Of a stretch of 64,000 nucleotides of DNA, positions 1 to 8,073 are shown piece by piece. The DNA is from Streptomyces sp. A 4/2 (lineage in GTDB: Bacteria > Actinomycetota > Actinomycetes > Streptomycetales > Streptomycetaceae): contig NZ_CALNVW010000034.1 of the NCBI RefSeq assembly GCF_940670765.1, positions 62,001 through 126,000 on the forward strand, written 5' to 3'. Position numbers and translations under genes: made by a program. Every line of letters begins with the position of its first letter. The stretch's first letter is position 1. The notes beneath the pieces are model-generated. The model made no database searches, had not been told where the DNA came from, and worked only from the letters and a program-made list of their open reading frames with translations.

Positions 1-884
1 ACTACCTCGACAAGGTCGAGGCGGTCGCCTGCAACAAGCGCACCACGGAATCCCTCATCAAGGCGGGCGCCTTCGACGAGATGGGCCACACCCGCAAGGG
101 CCTCACCGCGCACTTCGAGCCGATGATCGACAACGTGGTCGCGGTCAAACGCAAGGAGGCCGAGGGGCAGTTCGACCTCTTCGGCGGCGGCGAGGAGGAC
201 AGCAGCGAGCCGGGCTTCGGGCTCGACGTCGAGTTCTCCGACATCGAATGGGAGAAGTCGTACCTCCTCGCCCAGGAACGGGAGATGCTCGGGCTCTACG
301 TCTCCGACCACCCGCTCTTCGGCCTGGAACACGTCCTGTCGGACAAGAGCGACGCGGCCATCGCGCAACTGACCGGCGGTGAGCACTCCGACGGCGCCGT
401 GGTCACCATCGGCGGCATCATCTCCGGCCTCCAGCGCAAGATGACCAAGCAGGGCAACGCCTGGGCCATCGCGACCGTCGAGGACCTGGCGGGCTCCATC
501 GAGTGCATGTTCTTCCCGGCGACCTACCAACTGGTGTCGACCCAGTTGGTCGAGGACACCGTGGTGTTCGTGAAGGGCCGCCTCGACAAGCGCGAGGACA
601 TCCCGCGCCTCGTCGCCATGGAACTCCAGGTCCCCGACCTGTCGTCGGCGGGCACCAACGCCCCGGTGACGATCACCATTCCCACGGTGAAGGTCACCCC
701 GCCCATGGTCAGCAGGCTCGGCGAGATCCTCTCCCACCACCGCGGCAACTCCGAGGTCCGGATCAAGCTCCAGGGCTCCCGGAAGACCACGGTCCTCCGG
801 CTCGACCGGCACCGGGTCCAGCCCGATCCGGCCCTGTTCGGAGATCTGAAGGTGCTGCTCGGCCCGGCATGCCTGGCCGGATGA
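1..884 (+). CDS. dnaE: DNA polymerase III alpha subunit DnaE, C-terminal part (5' end outside window)
   Basis: The reading frame is already open at base 3, so only the last 293 residues of a protein of about 1,180 residues are present. The polymerase and PHP active sites lie outside the window. The visible part contains the junction after the helix-hairpin-helix region (GAFDEMGHTRKGL) and the OB-fold (VTIGGIISGLQRK, then GSIECMFFP and VFVKGRLD), which binds single-stranded template. It ends with a short C-terminal domain finishing in LLGPACLAG. DnaE is the replicative polymerase subunit. A strong hairpin follows 36 bases after the stop. Identity is secure; the only oddity is truncation by the window edge. 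Confidence 0.93.
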   Translation, partial: YLDKVEAVACNKRTTESLIKAGAFDEMGHTRKGLTAHFEPMIDNVVAVKRKEAEGQFDLFGGGEEDSSEPGFGLDVEFSDIEWEKSYLLAQEREMLGLYVSDHPLFGLEHVLSDKSDAAIAQLTGGEHSDGAVVTIGGIISGLQRKMTKQGNAWAIATVEDLAGSIECMFFPATYQLVSTQLVEDTVVFVKGRLDKREDIPRLVAMELQVPDLSSAGTNAPVTITIPTVKVTPPMVSRLGEILSHHRGNSEVRIKLQGSRKTTVLRLDRHRVQPDPALFGDLKVLLGPACLAG

Positions 885-920
885 CCGACCGCTTCACCTG
901 ACCGACCGCTTCACATGACC

Positions 921-950
921 GAGGGGCGCGCCGTGCACGGCGCGCCCCTC
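921..950. terminator. Bidirectional hairpin terminator after dnaE
   Basis: Perfect 12-bp stem (GAGGGGCGCGCC pairing with GGCGCGCCCCTC) around a 6-base loop. It lies between the ends of two convergent genes, dnaE on the plus strand and the small basic protein gene on the minus strand. There is no long T run, as is usual in Streptomyces. Confidence 0.75.
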
Positions 951-969
951 GACATCATTACGGCGAAGA

Positions 970-1155
970 TCAGTTGTGGCCGAATCGCCTCTGGTGCTTA
1001 CGCGCAACATCAGCCGGGCTGCCCTGCGGCGTCGACTGCGAGGACTGGTTCTCGGACTCGAAGGAGCTGGACTGCGCGTCCTGGCTGCCGCGTTCCGCGG
1101 CGGACGAGCGATCATGCTGACTGCCCTGCTTGTTGCGGTTCTTGTGCTTGGCCAT
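970..1155 (-). CDS. Small conserved basic hydrophilic protein (MAKHKNR family), unknown function
   Basis: A 61-residue protein starting MAKHKNRNKQGSQHDRSSAA and ending RKHQRRFGHN. It is rich in Lys, Arg, His, Ser and Gln with no hydrophobic segment, so it is probably cytosolic and disordered. I chose this start over an upstream in-frame ATG because a textbook Shine-Dalgarno site, AAGGAGG, lies 7 bases before it. I recognise this only as a type of short conserved streptomycete protein and cannot assign a function. It converges on dnaE and shares its hairpin terminator. The region upstream, shared with the divergent NYN gene, carries a 19-bp palindrome. Confidence 0.7.
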   Translation of the reverse strand: MAKHKNRNKQGSQHDRSSAAERGSQDAQSSSFESENQSSQSTPQGSPADVARKHQRRFGHN

Positions 1156-1269
1156 GGTGATGCCTCCTTGACGGGGATCAGGGCCGGCCCGGCGGATCGG
1201 TGCCGGGCGGACCCCAGGGGCCAGGGTCGCGATCAGATTCACATACCGCCCGGACCGCCGCATTTTGGA

Positions 1270-1288
1270 TCATTACCGTGCGTAATGA
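1270..1288. promoter_or_regulatory. Palindrome in the divergent intergenic region (candidate operator)
   Basis: TCATTAC-CGTGC-GTAATGA, a perfect 7-bp inverted repeat with a 5-base spacer. It lies in the 274-base gap between the leftward small basic protein gene and the rightward NYN gene. Symmetry and position fit a dimeric regulator site, but no regulator is identified. It is short for a terminator and is AT-rich compared with its surroundings. Confidence 0.4.
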
Positions 1289-1429
1289 GGGCTTGTGCAA
1301 GGCCACTTCGGACCAACTTCGGGTGGCGCCACGCCGATGATCGAGTTCCGGCCGTTAACCCTCGCGCGGTCGGGCAGACTCGAAGGAAACCCGAAACACT
1401 TCCCCTTCTCCCGAGGTACCCGAAAGAGG

Positions 1430-2683
1430 GTGGATCGCGTGGACCGCTGCGTAGTCCTGGTGGACGCCGGATACCTGCTGGGCGCCGCCGCGAGTCTCCT
1501 CGCGGGGGAGCCCGCCCGCTCCCGGATCACCGTCGACCACGCCGCCCTCATCCAGGGGCTGCGCGAGCGGGCCGAGGGCGACACGGAGCAGCCGCTGCTC
1601 CGGATCTACTGGTTCGACGGCGCCCCCGACCGCGTACCGCAGCCCGAGCACCGCAGGCTGCGGGTCATGCCACGGGTGACCGTCCGGCTGGGGGCACTGA
1701 CCAGGAGCGACGGGCGCTGGGCACAGAAGGGCGTCGACGCCGCGATGCACGCCGAGCTGACCGAACTGGCCAGAAACCGCGCCTGTTCGGACATCGTGCT
1801 CGTCACCGGCGACGGTGATCTGCTGCCGGGGCTGATGTCCGCCAAGGAACACGGCGTCGCCGTGCACCTGTGGGCCGTGCAGGCCGCCGACGGGGACTAC
1901 AACCAGTCCGAGGACCTGGTGGCCGAGGCCGACGAACGCCGGGTCCTCGACCGGGCCTGGATCACCAAGGCGGTCCGGGCCAGGGATCTCGGCGGGGTCT
2001 GCGCGCCCCCTCCCGTGCCCCGCCCGGAGATCGCCGCGATCCTCTCCGCCCCGCTGCCCGAGTCCGCGCTCGCCGCGTCGGCCGAGCGCGCGGCCCAGGC
2101 CGCTGCCGTGCACAACGCCTCGACGACAGGACCGGCCCCCCAGGCACCGACCGAGGCGGAGCACGAACACGCCGCGGCCAAGGGCGGCGTACCCACCCCC
2201 AAGGACCTGGCGGGCCTGCGCGGCCCCGGCCCGCAGCCCCCCGCCCCGCAGCCGGCCAACGCGACCCTGCGCTGGTCCTCCGAACGGGGTTGGGTGGAGC
2301 GTCCCGGCAGCCAGATCGGCGAGCCCCCGGAGACCGCGTCCCTGCTGACACTCGCCCAGCTCACCAGCGCCGAGCAGCGGTGGGCGGACCGCGAGGAGGA
2401 CATCACCACGGTCGGCGGCGACCCCTTCGAGGTCGGACAGGTCTTCGCCAGGCGGTGGATGGAGCGCCTGCCCGACCCGGGCCACGTGCAGAAACTCTCG
2501 ACGATGTACCCGCGCATCCCGCACCGGATCGACGGCGAGCTGCTGCGGTACGCGGCCCGGTTCGGCCTGCTCGCCCACAAGGACGACCAGATCGACGAGC
2601 ACGACCGTTATGCGATCAGGGCCGGATTCTGGCGTGAGATCGACGTGCGGGCCGCGGCGGAGCACGCACCGGCCGGGGAGTAG
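1430..2683 (+). CDS. NYN-domain protein (PIN-like nuclease fold)
   Basis: About 417 residues. The first 170 form an NYN domain, a PIN-like metal-dependent RNase fold. The acidic positions are visible in VVLVDAGYLLG near the N terminus, in KGVDAAMHAEL in the middle, and in VLVTGDGDLLPGL. The rest is a Pro/Ala-rich linker followed by a conserved helical C-terminal region (FEVGQVFARRWMERL, LLRYAARFGLL) typical of the streptomycete version. Start choice is uncertain: GTG at 1430 and GTG at 1439 are both in frame, and the purine stretch AAAGAGGG fits 1439 slightly better by spacing. RNA processing or toxin-like activity is possible; the target is unknown. Confidence 0.8.
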   Translation: MDRVDRCVVLVDAGYLLGAAASLLAGEPARSRITVDHAALIQGLRERAEGDTEQPLLRIYWFDGAPDRVPQPEHRRLRVMPRVTVRLGALTRSDGRWAQKGVDAAMHAELTELARNRACSDIVLVTGDGDLLPGLMSAKEHGVAVHLWAVQAADGDYNQSEDLVAEADERRVLDRAWITKAVRARDLGGVCAPPPVPRPEIAAILSAPLPESALAASAERAAQAAAVHNASTTGPAPQAPTEAEHEHAAAKGGVPTPKDLAGLRGPGPQPPAPQPANATLRWSSERGWVERPGSQIGEPPETASLLTLAQLTSAEQRWADREEDITTVGGDPFEVGQVFARRWMERLPDPGHVQKLSTMYPRIPHRIDGELLRYAARFGLLAHKDDQIDEHDRYAIRAGFWREIDVRAAAEHAPAGE

Positions 2684-2738
2684 GCCCTGTCCGGGGCGCC
2701 GAACCGGCCCCGGGGGCGTTCGGGGCCGCGGAACCCCG

Positions 2739-2744
2739 TAGGCT
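2739..2744 (+). promoter_or_regulatory. -10 element of a leaderless promoter for the ABC ATPase gene
   Basis: TAGGCT, followed by 8 bases and then the GTG start at 2753. There is no Shine-Dalgarno sequence. This spacing would put the transcription start at or next to the start codon. Confidence 0.5.
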
Positions 2745-2752
2745 CGTCCCTC

Positions 2753-3739
2753 GTGAGTACGGGCAATGTGTGCGTGGTGCGCGATCTGGTGAAGACGTAC
2801 CCGGCCGCGCGCGGCAGGCGCGGGACCCCCGCCACGCCCGAGGTACGCGCCACCGACGGGATCTCCCTCACGGTGCGGCGCGGCGAGATCTTCGGACTCC
2901 TCGGGCCCAACGGCGCGGGCAAGTCCACCCTCGTACGCCAGCTCACCGGCCTGATGCGCCCCGACTCGGGCAGCGTCGACGTCCTCGGCCACGATCTCGT
3001 ACGGCACCCCGAGCGGGCCGCGCGGCTCCTCGGGTACCTCGGGCAGGAGTCGACGGCGCTCGACGAGCTGACCGTCGCCCTCGCCGCCGAGACCACCGGA
3101 CGGCTGCGCGGACTCGCCACCCGGGACGCGCGCAGGGAACGGGACGCGGTCCTGGAGGAGCTCGGCATCACCGACATCGCCGGACGGCCCCTGAAGAAGC
3201 TCTCCGGCGGACAGCGGCGGCTCGCCTGCTTCGCCGCGACGCTCGTCGGGGACCGCCGGCTGCTCGTCCTGGACGAGCCGACCACCGGTATGGACCCGGT
3301 CGCCCGGCGCGCGGTGTGGGCCGCGGTCGACCGGCGGCGGGCCGAGCACGGGGCGACCGTCCTGCTCGTCACCCACAACGTCATCGAGGCCGAGACCGTG
3401 CTGGACCGGGTCGCCGTGATCGAACGCGGACGGGTGATCGCCTGCGACACCCCCGCCGGACTGAAGGCCGAGATCGCGGGCGAGATCCGGGTCGAACTGG
3501 TCTGGCGGGAACGGGCGCCGCTCGACATCCCCGAGGTCGCCGCACTGCGCGAGGCCGCCCAGGAGTCGGGGCGCCGCTGGGTGCTGCGGCTGCCCCCCGA
3601 CGAGGCGCGCGCCGCCGTCGCGGCCGTGACCGGCGGGCCCGCCTTCACCGCACTCGACGACTTCACGCTGTCCACGCCGAGCCTGGAAGACGTCTACATG
3701 GCGCTCGGCGGCCGTACGAAAGGGCTGGTCAAAGCGTGA
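2753..3739 (+). CDS. ABC transporter ATP-binding protein (ABC-2 exporter class)
   Basis: 328 residues. Walker A GPNGAGKST at residues 51-59, Q-loop in LGQES near 98, signature LSGGQ at 150-154, Walker B LLVLDEP at 170-176 and the switch His in LLVTHNV. The C-terminal hundred residues form the extension seen in drug and antibiotic exporters of the DrrA/CcmA type. It powers export by the membrane protein encoded next, whose GTG start overlaps this stop (GTGA). The start is GTG with no ribosome site but with a -10 hexamer just upstream, so it is probably translated from a leaderless message. The substrate cannot be inferred. Confidence 0.9.
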   Translation: MSTGNVCVVRDLVKTYPAARGRRGTPATPEVRATDGISLTVRRGEIFGLLGPNGAGKSTLVRQLTGLMRPDSGSVDVLGHDLVRHPERAARLLGYLGQESTALDELTVALAAETTGRLRGLATRDARRERDAVLEELGITDIAGRPLKKLSGGQRRLACFAATLVGDRRLLVLDEPTTGMDPVARRAVWAAVDRRRAEHGATVLLVTHNVIEAETVLDRVAVIERGRVIACDTPAGLKAEIAGEIRVELVWRERAPLDIPEVAALREAAQESGRRWVLRLPPDEARAAVAAVTGGPAFTALDDFTLSTPSLEDVYMALGGRTKGLVKA

Positions 3740-4551
3740 CCACCGTAGTCTCCGCGCAGCCGGTGACCCCGGCGCGCAGCGAGCCGGAGGGCTCCCCGGC
3801 GCCGCTCGCGCCACGGGCGCGGCTGCTGCCCGCGCTCGCCGCCGTCTACCGGGCGCAGCTGTCCCGCGCCCGGGTGGCCCGTATCCCGCTGCTGTTCGTC
3901 GCGACCTTCCAGTCCGTCGGGATCATGGTCCTGATGCGCGGGGTGGTCGACGGGGGAGACGAGGCGCGGGCCGTGGTGGCGGGCTCGTCCGTCCTGGTCG
4001 TGGCCTTCGTCGCGCTCAATCTGCTCGCGCAGTACTTCGGGCAGTTGAGGGCGAGCGGCGGACTCGACCACTACGCCACGCTCCCGGTGCCGCCCGCGTC
4101 CGTGGTGCTGGGTACGGCCGGGGCGTACGCCTCCTTCACCGTGCCGGGGACGGTGGTCACCGCCGTCGTGGGGTCCGTGCTCTTCCAGCTGCCGCTGGCG
4201 CACCTCTGGGTGCTCGCCGCGGTGATCCCCCTGTCGGGGGCGGCGCTCGCCGGTCTCGGCGCGGCGCTGGGGCTGCTCGCGCCGCGCCAGGAACTGGCTA
4301 CGCTGCTCGGCCAGTTGGGCATGTCGGCCGCACTGCTGCTGGGCGTACTGCCGGCCGGGCGGCTGCCCGAGCCGATCGCGTACGCACGTGATCTGCTGCC
4401 CTCGACCTACGGTGTGGAGGCGCTGGCCCGTACGTTCGGCGACCACCCCGACTGGTCCGCGACCGGGATCGACCTCGCGGTCTGCGCGGCCGTCGGCGTC
4501 GTGTCGCTGGCCGTCGCGACCTGGGCGTACCGGCGGGCGGCGGTCCGGTGA
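3736..4551 (+). CDS. ABC-2 type permease, partner of the upstream ATPase
   Basis: 271 residues starting at GTG 3736, which overlaps the ATPase stop codon and so is translationally coupled. After a Pro-rich cytosolic N terminus come about six hydrophobic segments, for example IPLLFVATFQSVGIMVLM, VLVVAFVALNLLAQYF, LAALIPL-like stretches and the final VCAAVGVVSLAVATWAY. The pattern GGLDHYATLPVPPASVVLG is characteristic of ABC-2 membrane components. With the ATPase it should form a homodimeric exporter in the cytoplasmic membrane. The transported compound is unknown. Confidence 0.87.
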   Translation: MTTVVSAQPVTPARSEPEGSPAPLAPRARLLPALAAVYRAQLSRARVARIPLLFVATFQSVGIMVLMRGVVDGGDEARAVVAGSSVLVVAFVALNLLAQYFGQLRASGGLDHYATLPVPPASVVLGTAGAYASFTVPGTVVTAVVGSVLFQLPLAHLWVLAAVIPLSGAALAGLGAALGLLAPRQELATLLGQLGMSAALLLGVLPAGRLPEPIAYARDLLPSTYGVEALARTFGDHPDWSATGIDLAVCAAVGVVSLAVATWAYRRAAVR

Positions 4552-4585
4552 GGCGGCACACAGGGCTGCCTGGCACGATGGCAGA

Positions 4586-5299
4586 GTGACCGCGCCACTG
4601 ACACCTCCGCAGCCGCCGCCGAACGACGACCCGTGGCACCGGGGTCCTACGGGAGCCACCCCCTGGCCGGGTCCGGCCGAGGACGAAGGGCCCGGGACCT
4701 GGGCGGAGCTGGGACAGGCGGCTCTCGTCGCCCTCCTGGTGACGGTCGCGGGCATCCTGCTCGGCGTCCTGTGGCTGTGGCTCGCGCCGCGCGTCCCGCT
4801 GATCTCCGACGGCAAGAACGTCTACCTCAAGGACTCCGAGGGCGAGCAGGCGATCGGCGCGGACGGCACGTTCGCCCTGCTCGGCCTGGCGTTCGGGGTG
4901 GTGAGCGCGGCCGTCGTCTTCCTCTGCCGCAAGCGCGGCGGAGTACTGCTGGTGCTCGGCCTCGCGCTGGGCGGACTGCTCGGCTCGCTGGTCGCCTGGG
5001 GCATCGGCACCTGGCTCGGACCGACGCACGACGTGGTCGCGGCGGCCAGGGCGGCGGGCAAGGGCGTCACGTTCGACGCACCGCTGAAACTGGCGGCCAA
5101 GGGGGCGCTGCTGGCCTGGCCGGTGGCGGCGATGGTTGTGCATCTGGGCGTCACCGCGGTGTTCGGGCCGCGGGACCCCGAGCCGGTGTGGACGCACCCG
5201 TACGGAGGACCGGACGGGACGCCGCCGCCCGCGCCGGACGCAACGCCGCCGCCCGCGCCGGTGCCACCGGGCGCGGGGGACGGGCCCGCAGGGGCGTAG
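4586..5299 (+). CDS. Membrane protein, probably DUF2567 family
   Basis: 237 residues. A Pro-rich N terminus (TPPQPPPNDDPWH) precedes four hydrophobic segments: ALVALLVTVAGILLGVLWLW, FALLGLAFGVVSAAVVFL, GVLLVLGLALGGLLGSLVAW and LLAWPVAAMVVHLGVTAVF. A long loop between the first two contains LISDGKNVYLKDSEGEQ. The C terminus is a Pro-rich tail with repeated PPPAP. Start GTG 4586 has no clear ribosome site, but CACGAT lies 6 bases upstream, which fits a leaderless start. The family assignment is from memory of the actinobacterial set beside ybaK. A two-sided terminator follows. Confidence 0.7.
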   Translation: MTAPLTPPQPPPNDDPWHRGPTGATPWPGPAEDEGPGTWAELGQAALVALLVTVAGILLGVLWLWLAPRVPLISDGKNVYLKDSEGEQAIGADGTFALLGLAFGVVSAAVVFLCRKRGGVLLVLGLALGGLLGSLVAWGIGTWLGPTHDVVAAARAAGKGVTFDAPLKLAAKGALLAWPVAAMVVHLGVTAVFGPRDPEPVWTHPYGGPDGTPPPAPDATPPPAPVPPGAGDGPAGA

Positions 5300-5312
5300 T
5301 ACGCGTCGGCCC

Positions 5313-5343
5313 GGCGGGCGCCCCGCACCGCGCGGCGCCCGCC
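5313..5343. terminator. Bidirectional hairpin terminator
   Basis: Perfect 10-bp stem GGCGGGCGCC / GGCGCCCGCC with an 11-base loop, sitting between the convergent ends of the membrane-protein gene and ybaK. Confidence 0.7.
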
Positions 5344-5385
5344 CCGGTCCGCACCCGCCCCGGCCCGTCCGCGTCCGGCGACCGC

Positions 5386-5883
5386 CTACGCGCGCCCGAT
5401 CGGCGCGACCACCGCTGCCGTCAGCCCCGCCAGATCACCCGGCGCCAGCTCGACCTCCAGGCCCCTGCGCCCCGCCGAGACACAGATCGTGGTGTGCGCG
5501 GAAGCGGAGGCGTCCAGCACCGTCCGCAGCTGCTTGCGCTGGCCCAGCGGGGAGATGCCGCCCCGGACATACCCCGTGGTGCGTTCCGCGGCCACCGGAT
5601 CCGCCATCGCCGCACGCTTGCCCCCCACCGCCGAGGCCAGTGCCTTCAGGTCCAGGGAACCGGCCACCGGCACGACGGCCACGGTCAGCTCGCCGTCCAC
5701 ATCGGCCACCAGCGTCTTGAAGACCCGGTCCGGAGTGACCCCCAGCGCTTCGGCCGCCTCCTCGCCGTAGGACGGCGCGGCCGGGTCGTGCTCGTACGTG
5801 TGCAGGGTGTACGCCGTGCCCGCCGCGGTCAGCGCGACCGTGGCGGGGGTGCCGCCCGACTGCTTCTTCGCCTTCTTCGCCAC
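5386..5883 (-). CDS. ybaK: Cys-tRNA(Pro)/aminoacyl-tRNA deacylase YbaK
   Basis: 165 residues, the usual length for YbaK. It hydrolyses Cys mischarged on tRNA(Pro), acting in trans after prolyl-tRNA synthetase. Family features include the Lys-rich start (AKKAKKQSGG), the HTYEHDP segment, RVFKTLVADVDGE with the conserved catalytic-pocket Lys, VPVAGSLDLKALA, and TTGYVRGGISPLGQRK with the Gly-rich substrate loop. The start is GTG 5883, with GAGGAG 8 bases upstream. A tract of tandem repeats lies just beyond that ribosome site, so the promoter is either inside the repeats or upstream with the LON gene. Confidence 0.92.
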   Translation of the reverse strand: MAKKAKKQSGGTPATVALTAAGTAYTLHTYEHDPAAPSYGEEAAEALGVTPDRVFKTLVADVDGELTVAVVPVAGSLDLKALASAVGGKRAAMADPVAAERTTGYVRGGISPLGQRKQLRTVLDASASAHTTICVSAGRRGLEVELAPGDLAGLTAAVVAPIGRA

Positions 5884-5902
5884 GGGGGCTGCTCCTCGGA
5901 TC

Positions 5903-6018
5903 GGTGATGCGGTGATGCGGTGATGCGGTGATGCGGTGATGCGGTGACGCGTGTTGCGGTGACGCGTGTTGCGGTGACGCGTGTTGCGGTGACGCGTGTT
6001 GGGGTGACGCGGTGATGC
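5903..6018. repeat. Compound tandem-repeat tract upstream of ybaK
   Basis: Five exact copies of the 8-mer GGTGATGC (5903-5942) run straight into four copies of the 15-mer GGTGACGCGTGTTGC (5943-6002, the last with one final-base change). The tract ends with one GGTGACGC and one more GGTGATGC. The 15-mer looks like an expanded variant of the 8-mer. It fills most of the 166-base gap between the stop of the LON-domain gene and the ybaK start. Confidence 0.9.
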
Positions 6019-6049
6019 GCGATGCGGTCGTCCGGAGGCGATCGGTGCG

Positions 6050-6793
6050 TCAGTTGAGGTTCGTGGGCGACCGGGTCAGATCCGTGGCGGGCAGCGAAGG
6101 CAGGTGCCGGATCATCGCGGTCTCGGCCCGCAGCAGTTTCAGCTCCTCGCGCAGCCGCGTCGCGATGTCCGGTGCCTCCAGCAGCCGCTGCTTGGCGGGT
6201 ACGTCGAGCACGGTCGCCGCCGCCACCAGGTACGAGACCACCGAAGGCTCGTCCGGCAGTTCGGCGCCGGTGGTGAGGGTGCGCTCACGGGCCCCCGCCA
6301 GCCGCTTCTGGTACGCGCGGAAGGCCTGCAGCACGCCGTCCGCGAGCGCGCCCGCGTCGTCGCCGGACTCCTCCGGGAGCTCCTCGACCTCAGCCGTCAG
6401 ATACGGGCCACTGGCGTCCACCGAGTGCAGCCGGACCCGGGCCGTGCCGGTGGCCAGCACCTCGAAACTGCCGTTGTCGCGCTCACGGATCGTCGCCGCG
6501 TCCGCGATGCAGCCGATGCGGTGCAGCGCCTGGATCGGGTCGTCGCCGAATCCGGCCGCCGGTCCGGGCTCGGGGACCGCGGCCCCACCCGGCAGACCGG
6601 GCAGCGTCGGCGCGACCTCCCGCCCGTCCCGGATGGCGACCACCGCGAAACGGCGTGGCTCCGCCTCGTCGTCCACCTTGAGCAGGTCGCGCATCATGGC
6701 GCGATAACGCTCCTCGAAGATGTTCAGAGGCAGTACGAGGCCCGGGAACAGCACCGTGTTCAGCGGGAACAGGGGGAGGCGCGCGGTGGTCAC
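6050..6793 (-). CDS. LON N-terminal substrate-binding domain protein
   Basis: 247 residues from GTG 6793. The N terminus, LPLFPLNTVLFPGLVLPLNI, is the signature of the Lon protease substrate-binding domain, but there is no AAA+ or protease part. This is the stand-alone actinobacterial form. Later motifs (RIGCIADAATI, GTARVRLHSVD, YLVAAATVLDVPAKQRLLE) also match the stand-alone family. It is probably a cytosolic protein-binding or adaptor protein of unproven function. It starts 5 bases after the stop of the preceding leftward gene, so the two are cotranscribed. Confidence 0.86.
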   Translation of the reverse strand: MTTARLPLFPLNTVLFPGLVLPLNIFEERYRAMMRDLLKVDDEAEPRRFAVVAIRDGREVAPTLPGLPGGAAVPEPGPAAGFGDDPIQALHRIGCIADAATIRERDNGSFEVLATGTARVRLHSVDASGPYLTAEVEELPEESGDDAGALADGVLQAFRAYQKRLAGARERTLTTGAELPDEPSVVSYLVAAATVLDVPAKQRLLEAPDIATRLREELKLLRAETAMIRHLPSLPATDLTRSPTNLN

Positions 6794-6798
6794 AGCGG

Positions 6799-7869
6799 TC
6801 AAGCGTAATGGCCGCGAGGGCGGGCGCGCCCCGGCCGCCCGCGCTGCGGACCCCCCGGGGCGGCCAGCAGGCGTGCCCTGGCGCGCAGTTCGAGGAAGCG
6901 GCCCAGCGGATCGTCGCTGAGCTGCGCCCACGGGAACGAGGTCACCTCGGGGCCGATCAGCCGGAACTGCTCCGCCGCGTCGGCCCACCGCTCCTGGCTG
7001 ATCAGCACGTACACCAGGAGATTGCGTACCTCGGCGTACCGGATGTCGCCCGCCTCGTGTCCGGCGGACAGCGCGACGGCCCGGTCGGCCGCCGCCTCGA
7101 TCCGCTCCCGGGCGACCGCGAGGTGCCCGCCGCCGAGGAGATAGGCGAAGGCCGCCCGTACCGGCAGCGCCTCTACCAGCGACCCGGGCGGGGCGTCGTC
7201 CGCGGCCTGTTCGGCGAAGTCGAAGCATTCCCGGTGCGATCCGTACCACTGCGCCGAGAGGTACTGGAGCGCGGCGACATGGCAGCCGTAGTGCCGGGAC
7301 GAGCGGCGCAGCGCCTGTTCCCAGAGGGACTCGAACGCCGAGTGCGTCGCATGCACCCCGCGCGCGTGGTCCAGGGCGATGCGCCAGGGCACCGGGTCGC
7401 GCGGATCGCCCGCCGCGGCCGAGTCGATGAGCGGACCCACCTCCCGCAGCCGCTCGGCGCGCGCGGGCGAGTCCCAGGCCTTGAGCACGGCCAGCTCGGC
7501 CTTGACGAGCAGCGCGTCCGGGTCGTACGGCGCGGTGCGCAGCCAGTCCGCCAGCCACTCGGGCCGGCTGTGCGTGAACACCGCCAGCCGGGCGGTGAAG
7601 CGGTCCCGGTCCTCCCACTCGGCGGCGTCCCGCGTGGCGGCCAGCAGCTCGGCGGCCGGCCGGTGGTCACCCACCGCGGCGGCCACGAGCGCGGGCGCCA
7701 GCCGCGCGCCGGGGTCGTCGAGCAGCACCTCGTTGTCGTCACGCGCCCCGACGGCAGGCTCCGCCCGCCCGTGCCGCAGTCTGCGCGACGCGGAACCGGT
7801 CAGGGAGCGAAGGGACGTCAGATACGGCAGCCGAGGCAGATGAGGCAGATAGGACATGGTGCGGACCAT
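6799..7869 (-). CDS. Conserved hypothetical protein, helical repeat (TPR-like)
   Basis: 356 residues (or 352 from the second in-frame ATG at 7857; neither has a clear ribosome site). After a basic N terminus the protein is almost entirely helical, with recurring Ala/Leu-rich pairs such as DALLVKAELAVLKAWDSPA, HVAALQYLSAQW and EVRNLLVYVLISQERWADAA. This suggests tetratricopeptide-like packing. There is no catalytic motif, signal peptide or membrane segment. It sits directly upstream of the LON-domain gene with a 5-base gap. Function unknown; protein-protein interaction is the likeliest role. Confidence 0.72.
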   Translation of the reverse strand: MVRTMSYLPHLPRLPYLTSLRSLTGSASRRLRHGRAEPAVGARDDNEVLLDDPGARLAPALVAAAVGDHRPAAELLAATRDAAEWEDRDRFTARLAVFTHSRPEWLADWLRTAPYDPDALLVKAELAVLKAWDSPARAERLREVGPLIDSAAAGDPRDPVPWRIALDHARGVHATHSAFESLWEQALRRSSRHYGCHVAALQYLSAQWYGSHRECFDFAEQAADDAPPGSLVEALPVRAAFAYLLGGGHLAVARERIEAAADRAVALSAGHEAGDIRYAEVRNLLVYVLISQERWADAAEQFRLIGPEVTSFPWAQLSDDPLGRFLELRARARLLAAPGGPQRGRPGRARPRGHYA

Positions 7870-8020
7870 TGAAATCCGCAGGTGAGGAGGGAGCCAGGGG
7901 CAAGCTGTGAAGCTTTGGTATCGGCGTGGTGGTTGTACGGGCGGAGGTCAAGGCAAGGCAAAGCCCCGCCGGATCGGGCCGGTGCCGCACCGCCCCTGTC
8001 CTGCCCCTGTTCCGCCCTGC

Positions 8021-8070
8021 GCGATCCCTCTGCGGGATCCCTCCCGCGCGCGATCCTCTGCGGGATCCCC
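8021..8070. repeat. Direct repeat of a small hairpin unit, intergenic
   Basis: Two near-identical 21-base units, GCGATCC(C)TCTGCGGGATCC, at 8021-8041 and 8050-8070. Each can fold as GATCCC-TCTGC-GGGATC (the second lacks one C). They lie between the divergent/tail regions of two leftward genes, just past the stop of the membrane-anchored gene, and may act as a weak terminator. The rest of the 7870-8073 gap shows nothing recognisable. Confidence 0.6.
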
Positions 8071-8073
8071 CTG

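Noticed and set aside
1355..3814. 819-residue open frame on the minus strand opposite the NYN and ABC ATPase genes
   Set aside because: Antisense shadow of two well-supported genes; no domain, and a low-complexity Gly/Arg/Val composition.
6050..7618. Long 522-residue version of the LON-domain protein
   Set aside because: The upstream half is out-of-frame antisense-like sequence overlapping the hypothetical gene at 6799-7869; the family N terminus starts at GTG 6793.
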